Source of the DNA: Adiantum capillus-veneris | Taxonomy: Eukaryota > Streptophyta > Polypodiopsida > Polypodiales > Pteridaceae | Direction of reading: 5' to 3' | Assembly (NCBI GenBank): GCA_014529385.2 | Contig: CM043942.1 | Location: 58,653,340-58,717,339, forward strand | DNA length: 64,000 bases | Shown here: piece after piece, positions 58,440-64,000 of the stretch | How the letters are laid out: each line of letters begins with the position of its first letter | How positions within the stretch are numbered: the first letter of the stretch is position 1 | Translations under genes and position numbers: made by a program | Notes under the pieces: generated by a model | What the model saw: only the letters and a program-made list of their open reading frames with translations | Database searches by the model: none | Told to the model about the DNA's origin: nothing

Positions 58440-59470
58440 GGTCCCCTTCCTCGAAGCACGTCATCGATTGCCTGGCCAACGGCAGCCCATGCGCCCCTTG
58501 TAAGGTGAGGGACATCCACGTCGATGCCCCATGGTTGCCTCCTTATGTGCCATGTCGATGGGCCCGCCGACGGCTGTCGGTGTGCCCAGAAGAGGCGAGG
58601 GACGTTGATGCCCCACGGTTGCCCACTCAATGCGCGTCATCATTGGCCCGTTGACCGTAGTTCGTGTGGTCCCCATGCCCCCCCCGCCAGGCAAGGGACG
58701 TCGACACCCCGCGATTGCCCCCTCGGTGCGCGTTGTTGGTCAGCCCGCTGATGGCACCCTGTGTGCCCCCGCGAGGCAAGGAACATCGGCGCCCGCGGTT
58801 GCCCCTCCTCAGTGTGCGTGCTCAATTGGCCCGCCGATGGAGGCCCGTGTACCCCCACAAGGTGAGGGACATTGACATCCCATGGTTGCCCCCCCGTGGT
58901 GCACGTCGTCGATCGACCCGTTGACGGAGACCCGTGTACCCCCACGAGGCGAGGGGTGTCGATGCCCCACGATTGCCCCCCCTCGGTGGGCGTAGTCTGA
59001 CAGCCTATGGATGGTAGCCAGTGTACCCCCCATGGACCCCCGACGAGGTGAAGGACGTTGACACCCCGTGGTTGCCTCTCCTCGGTGCGCGGCATCGATC
59101 GGCCCATGTGTCCCCACAGGCCCCCCGCGAGGCGAGGGACGTTGATGCCCCGCGGTTTCCCCCCTCCGTGTGCATAGTCGGTCGGCCCGCCGATGACGGC
59201 CTGTGTACCCCCCAAGGCAAGGGACGTCGATGCCCCGCGGTTGCCCCCCCTCAGTGCGCATTGTCGATCGGCCCGCTGACGGCGGCCCGTGTACCCCCGC
59301 GAGGTGAGGGACGTCGATGCCCCCCTTAGTGCGCGGAGTCGATCGGCCCGCCGAGGGCGGCCCGTGCGTCTCCCTGAGGTGAGGGACGTCAACATCGATG
59401 CAATGGTACAGGCCCCTATCGGTGTGCACCGTCGCCCCGTCGATCAACGACGGCCTGTACCCTTGTGAGG
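58440..59470. repeat. GC-rich tandem array, period about 85-100 bp, about 11 units
   Basis: The words 'gagggacgtcgatgccccgcggttgcccccc', 'tcgatcggcccgc' and 'ggcccgtgtacccccgcgagg' recur (landmark near 58530, 58618, 58712, 58797, 58883, 58970, 59070, 59153, 59240 and 59320). The high GC content removes stop codons, giving long but meaningless frames on both strands (251 codons minus, 212 codons minus). Confidence 0.85.
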
Positions 59471-60149
59471 GTGAGGGATGTCCACATCATGCTTCCCGCT
59501 TTGCTTTGTGGGTTGACACCGCAAAGGTCCCCCGTACCTCCCCCCCCCCCGGGTTGACGTGCGCACTTCCTACCCCTGAGTTGTGGCCCCAACAGGACTG
59601 TGAACCCTACGATCCGGGATCGTGGGGTTTCTTTGAGCATCATGGGGTTTTTTCTAGCTCTTATGGTTCACTGCAGTCTCCCCCCTCCCCGCCGTCGATG
59701 GCGCCCCCACGCTTGGGATTTCTGTTCAGGTTGCTCGGGTGCTAGGGAGTTTGCCAACCCACGCTGAATTGTGCGCAACTATAAGGGTAGTCGTTCTCAC
59801 TTGAGATGGAAACGGGGGCTGATCCCTAAGCAAGGGATGAGTGAGGTGAGGTGACGAGTTCCCCACGCCCCTCCGTGATGCCATCCCCCCCTCGAGGGAG
59901 TACCGAGGCTACCCTCCTCCGACATTCTTCTTTCGGGCCGTTTTCGGGTCTCGCGAGACTCGACGCGCTCGAGGCGCCCGACGGACTCTCTAGGCGATGA
60001 GTGACAGTGGACCATGTCTGGGCCAGGGCACCGACAATTTCCGCCCGGGCTACGGTGGTGATCAGGGAAAGCGACGGGCGTCGCCTCCGCTATGAACTAC
60101 CTGCGGCTTGTATCGATACATAAGGTCCCGAACTCGTGTGCCCTTAGAT
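59471..60149. other. GC-rich stretch, no gene recognised
   Basis: No open frame with recognisable motifs. It may be the 3' non-coding part of the CACTA element, or an unrelated LTR (TGTCGGTGCCCTGG on the minus strand near 60038). Confidence 0.4.
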
Positions 60150-61760
60150 TGGAATCAAGTGACTGTTGAATCAACGGGCTTATGTCCTTCAGGAAAAACT
60201 TTACCATGCTCCTCGTAAACTGTCTTGCTCAAATTCTCAGAGCGGCGGAAGCCAAGTCAAGGACCACATTTCGGACATGCATGATTGCACGAGTAACTCA
60301 AGCCTGAAACGTCACAAAATTAAAATATAAAAGTGTGACATAGCCATGAATCACATGTTTTTGAGGGTTTTAAAGGCACTTACCTGAGCACTCACTGAAG
60401 CCTAGCCAATCGTGCATGGTCCACATGAGAATGCCTTGCACATGTACATTCTATCGTCCGATTGGTTGGGGCATATCAACCACATCGATTCCTGTCCACA
60501 AGATTTGGAGCTCTTCTATAAGTGGTGCCAGATAGAAGTCCATGTTCTTTGCTTTGTACTTTCCTGGGACGATCAATGACAACAACAGATGGCCCTTCTT
60601 GATAGCGAGCCATGGTGAAAGATTAAAATTAACCAGACAAATAGGCCACGTGCTCCATGACGAACCCCGTAATCTGAATGGGTTTACTCCGTCCATTGCC
60701 ATACTAAAGAGAAAACATCGAGGCTCGTTCTTAAATGTAGGTCAACTTTCCTCTATGTGCTTCCATGCACGAGAGTCAGCAGGTACCCGCATAACATCAT
60801 CTGTCGATCTAGTATTTGAGTGCCATGTCATCAAGGCGGCTATGGACTTGCACCTGAACATGCTCTTTATTCTTGGAATGATAGGAAAGTGTCGAAGGAC
60901 CTTTACAGGGATAAATTTTCCTTCTGTGTCCTCCCTGTACTTGTTTGATCCACAGTTGGGACACTATTCCAAGTTTGCATACTCATTGCGAAAAAGTATA
61001 CAATCATTAGGACATGCATGTATTTTTTGATAATCGAAGCCCAAATTAGTAAGAAGCTTTTTAGCGGCTCGACGGGTAGGGGGCATGTGATTCCCTTCTG
61101 GCAAGATTTGCTCATTCAGCAACCTGACGTTACATGAACAAGTCAGCCCTTTGATCACTTTATATGAACTGTAATTTGCACTTTACCATGCTTAGGATAA
61201 AATATGTTTACCTGAAAAGCTGTGTGACTGAGGCGTCTGACCACCAACCGTAGACAGACTGCAAATTAAGCATTGCCAACGCTGTACAGAGAACTGAGAT
61301 TTTTGCACCAGTGTAGAGCGGCATGCGTGCAAGACTTTGCATCTTCTTGCCCTCTTCGTCGTTGCTATCATGCCGTCGATATGAACGGGATGGCTGTGGT
61401 TGTTCCACAGTATTGCGTTCAATGTTATCACCTTCTATGTTGGAATCCATGTCAAAGAACACGTCCAAAATCTGCTCCATCTCTACTTCTTGAAATGCCC
61501 CTTCAGGTATTAGTTGGGAGGACTCAGCCGATGGCTGCTCGTTTGAAAATCGTCTTCTCTGGGATGAAGTTGGAGCAATATCTACTTGCGGACTTTGACC
61601 TTCAATCTCTAGACCATGAGATCGATAACGCAGCTCTTGTACTTGCTCTATAGGAAAGAGACCGTGATTGTGTATGTGTTGGTTGTAGATTTTTCATTTT
61701 TGAAAGATCTGATGCTTGCAATGCGCACAAGGACATGCCATCCTATCGTCCATACTTTAT
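60150..61760 (-). pseudogene. CACTA (En/Spm) transposase remnant with introns
   Basis: Minus strand order: ACPCAHCKHQIF (transposase-associated zinc region, about 61730), PLYTGAKISVLCTALAMLNL (61330), intron (CAG/GTAAAC about 61214 to GTCAG/G about 61122, phase kept), LNEQILPEGNHMPP, LGFDYQKIHACPNDCILF, CPNCG, then AMDGVNPF, FNLSPWLAIKKGHLLLSLIV (60620) and APLIEELQILWTGIDVVD, then ILMWTMHDWLGF. These are Transposase_21 hallmarks. Stops at 60966-60964, 60744-60742 and 60453-60451 inactivate it; the second is at an expected Trp. A further exon after an acceptor near 60307 reads HACPKCGP. CACTA ends were not found. Confidence 0.8.
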
Positions 61761-61829
61761 CTACCAATGATGCAATAAATAATTAAAACACTCTAGTTGT
61801 TATAACTACACACTACTAAGTACATGACA

Positions 61830-62395
61830 AGTCTTAACAACCTCACATTCTCTAGCCAGGCCAGATCCCCGCACACCTCGGTCTAGAGGTGCACGAAGAT
61901 TAGGACCATGGGGTAATAATCTCGTCTTTATTTGTCTATGACTATAGATTAAATTTCTTGAAGTATGTGTGCACTTTTGAAGTCCGATTGCGTTTTTTCA
62001 ACTATTTTCTACTAGCTCTAACAACCTCACATTCTCTAGCTAGGCCCGATCCCCGCACACCTCGGTCTAGAGGTGCACGGAGATTAGGACCACAGGGTAA
62101 TAATCTCCTCTTTATTGGTCAATGACTATATATTAAAGTTCTTGAAGTCTATGTGCACTTTTGAAGTTGATTGCATTTTTTAAACTGTTTTATGCTAGCT
62201 CTAACAACCTCACATTCTCTAGCCAGGCCCGATCCCCGCACACCTCGGTCTAGAGGTGCATGGAGATTAGGACCATAGGGTAAAAATATCGTCTTTAGTG
62301 GTCAATGACTATATATTAAGGTTCTTGAAGTCTGTGTGCACTTTTGAAGTTCGACTACGTTTTTTCTACTATCAATTTGATGCTAGCTCTAACCT
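61830..62395. repeat. three tandem units of about 185 bp
   Basis: 'gctctaacaacctcacattctctag' begins units at about 61833, 62016 and 62203. Each continues with 'cacctcggtctagaggtgca', 'attaggacca' and 'gtgcacttttgaagt'. The phrase cacctcggtctagaggtg is itself a near-palindrome in every unit. Confidence 0.85.
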
Positions 62396-62690
62396 AACCT
62401 ATAATCTAACCTAACCTATAACATAAACCTAACCTAACTTAATGTAACCTAACTTATAACCTAAACCTAACCTATAACCTAAGCTAACCGAAGTCCATTT
62501 GCGTTTTTAGAAGTACACACGTCATCTTCGAAGTCCGATTGCGTTTTTTCTACTATTAATTTGACGCTAGCTCTAACCTAACTTATAATCGTTATGCCTA
62601 ACCTATAATCTAACCTAACTTAAAACCTATACCTAACCTAACTTAATGTAACGTAACTTATAACCGAAACCTAACCTATAACTTAAATCT
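62386..62690. repeat. degenerate AACCT/CCTAA pentamer tract (left block)
   Basis: Repeated aacctaacctataacctaaacc words with a TTAGG-like complement. They are irregular (spacers ata, taatg), so this is not a clean telomere array. A copy of the 62345-type phrase 'agtccgattgcgttttttc' is embedded. Confidence 0.7.
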
Positions 62691-63165
62691 TGCCCACAAT
62701 GCATATGCATTGTAAGCAAGATCTATGGCTTGTCGTATTGCCAAAAGGCTTGCCATTGTGTTGTTTTTTAAGACCGCTTAGCTATTTTAGGATTTGAAAA
62801 TCGCTTGCAGACATATAGAAAACACAATGGCGAGCCGTTTGGCAATTAATAGGTCAAGACATAGAGCTTTCCCACAATGCATATGCATTGTGGGCAAGCT
62901 CTATGGCTTGCCGTATTGCCAAACGGCTCCCTATGGTGTTATTTTCAAGGCCGCTTAGCTATTTTAGGACTTGAAAACTGCACACGGACATATAAACAAC
63001 ACAATGGCAAGCCGTTGGTAATACAGAAAGCCACAGAGCTTGCCCATAATGCATATGTGTTGTGGGTAATCTTTATGGCTTTCCGTATTGACGAACTTAT
63101 CACCATTGTGTTGTTTTTAATATGCGCTGTGGGTAAGCTCTATGGCTTGCCGTATTATCGAACGT
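62690..63165. repeat. palindromic satellite, three units of about 169 bp
   Basis: Palindrome centres lie at about 62712, 62881 and 63051. The middle one has a perfect 24-bp core (62870-62893, cccacaatgcat and its complement). Arms extend to about 60 bp each, ending in gccaaacggct / agccgtttggc. Units alternate with 'accgcttagctattttagga'. The plus frame at 62877 is an artefact. Confidence 0.85.
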
Positions 63166-63395
63166 AACTAAACCTAACCTAACGTAGCTAAAACTAACGT
63201 AGATTAACTTAACATAACCTAACATATAAGATAAACTAACATGACTTAACGTAGCTTAACCTAACGTAACTTAATATAACTTAACCTAACGTTGCTCAAC
63301 TTAATCTAACCTAACGTATAAGATAACCTAACCTAACGTATAACTTAACCTAACAATGTAGCTTAACTTAATGTAACCTAACGTATAAGATAACC
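63165..63395. repeat. degenerate AACCT/CCTAA-type tract (right block)
   Basis: Many taacctaacgta, taacttaacct and cttaatgtaacc words. It is the same family as 62386-62690 with 'aacgta' variants. Confidence 0.7.
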
Positions 63396-63399
63396 ATTA

Positions 63400-63841
63400 G
63401 GCAAAATTTGGACTCACAAAGGGGTCCTTTAAGGAGTTTGACTTTACCTCTCTCTACCAAAACGGGTGCATGGATAAGTTTTTGCAAACAAACTCCAAAG
63501 TTGACGGAGGTTTGACAGTTAGAATGTCCTCTTCAAGCTCTATCTACTAATATATAGCACGCCATGAAGTTCTTCATATTTTAGAAGATTCTTTTTTTTA
63601 TTCACTTAGATTCCCACAGAGTTGTCACATGATAGGTGAATCAAAAAAAGAATATTCTAAAATATGAGGAATCTCATGGTATGCTATATATCAATAGATA
63701 GAGCTTGAAGAGGATATTCTAACTGTCAAACCTCCGTCAACTTTGGAGTTTGTTTGCAAAAAAATATCCATACGCCCGTTTTGGTAGAGAGAGGTAAAGT
63801 CAAACTCCTTAAAGGGCCCCTTTGTGAGTCCAAATTTTGCC
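63400..63841. mobile_element. fold-back MITE, 442 bp, TA target duplication
   Basis: The arms (about 63400-63597 and 63640-63841) are inverted copies with few mismatches, starting GGCAAAATTTGGACTCACAA and meeting near a 40-bp centre. TA flanks both ends (63398-63399 and 63842-63843). There is no coding capacity. A 2-bp TA duplication is typical of Tc1/mariner-type MITEs, but the family cannot be assigned by eye. RNA from it would form a ~200-bp hairpin. Confidence 0.8.
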
Positions 63842-64000
63842 TAGTGCTAACCTAACTTATAACCTAAACTTAACCTAAAACATAAAACCCATCAACTACA
63901 TAATTTCAAAAACGACATAATTCAATACAAAATTTCTTCAAAACGAGATATTTTCATAAACCAAAATAAATTTTTTTCATAATTTAAAATGAAATTTAAC

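Noticed and set aside
58436-59447. 251- and 212-codon minus-strand frames and several plus-strand frames
   Set aside because: Translation of a GC-rich tandem repeat with no stops; different frames give equally long products.
59471-60149. rRNA gene fragment (GC-rich, 'gggctgatccctaagcaaggg')
   Set aside because: No recognisable conserved rRNA core sequence; more likely element non-coding DNA.
60542-61030. 162-codon plus-strand frame
   Set aside because: Antisense shadow of the CACTA transposase remnant, whose motifs are clear on the minus strand.

Overview
This window looks like repeat-rich nuclear DNA of a land plant with a large genome, probably a fern or lycophyte, though that is not certain. 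The evidence is layered Ty1/copia and Ty3/gypsy elements with plant-type primer-binding sites, an L1-type LINE, a CACTA transposase remnant, a decayed plant organelle-type PPR pseudogene and GT-AG introns. There are no bacterial features and no intact housekeeping gene. Almost every coding stretch is broken.

Layout. 0-6.8 kb: a primer-binding site at the very left edge, a Ty3 RT scrap, degenerate repeats, a decayed minus-strand copia element and a PPR pseudogene. 6.87-9.45 kb: a deleted plus-strand copia element with both LTRs. 11.4-12.8 kb: a decayed gypsy PR/INT remnant. 13.0-13.7 kb: a 21-bp minisatellite. 13.75-20.7 kb: a non-coding LTR element (LARD-like). 20.77-21.94 kb: a broken two-exon gene. 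22.2-39.0 kb: a head-to-tail gypsy array (INT-LTR-RT ... INT-LTR-RT) with a copia element (23,956-28,831) nested in its first copy, a 4.2-kb AT-rich insert in its integrase, and a chromovirus 3' half fused to the second copy. 39.0-40.1 kb: a minus-strand gypsy PR-RT fragment.

40.4-48.1 kb is the most unusual part. It is a compact, intron-containing cluster of five reading units that resembles no element I can name. It holds a BAH-like protein (+), a Lys/Glu repeat protein (-), a divergent histone H3 fold continuing into an Ulp1/C48-type cysteine protease (-), an unknown acidic protein (+), and a two-exon protein resembling an uncharacterised transposase-like family (-). Palindromic repeats fill the divergent promoter region between the H3 gene and the acidic-protein gene. 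I infer a DNA transposon, or remnant of one, carrying its own chromatin-interacting proteins. No terminal repeats were identified.

48.3-64 kb: LTR remnants, four (GA)n tracts in all across the window (three of them here), a near full-length L1-type LINE (52.3-56.7 kb) beside the ORF1 of a second LINE, a small LTR next to a copia RNase H scrap, a GC-rich tandem array, a CACTA transposase pseudogene, and a right end of palindromic satellite, TTAGG-like degenerate repeats and a fold-back MITE. Premature stops cluster at positions where Trp (TGG), Arg (CGA) or Gln (CAG) is expected, consistent with decay by cytosine deamination in silenced repeats. All splice joins and domain calls were made by eye.
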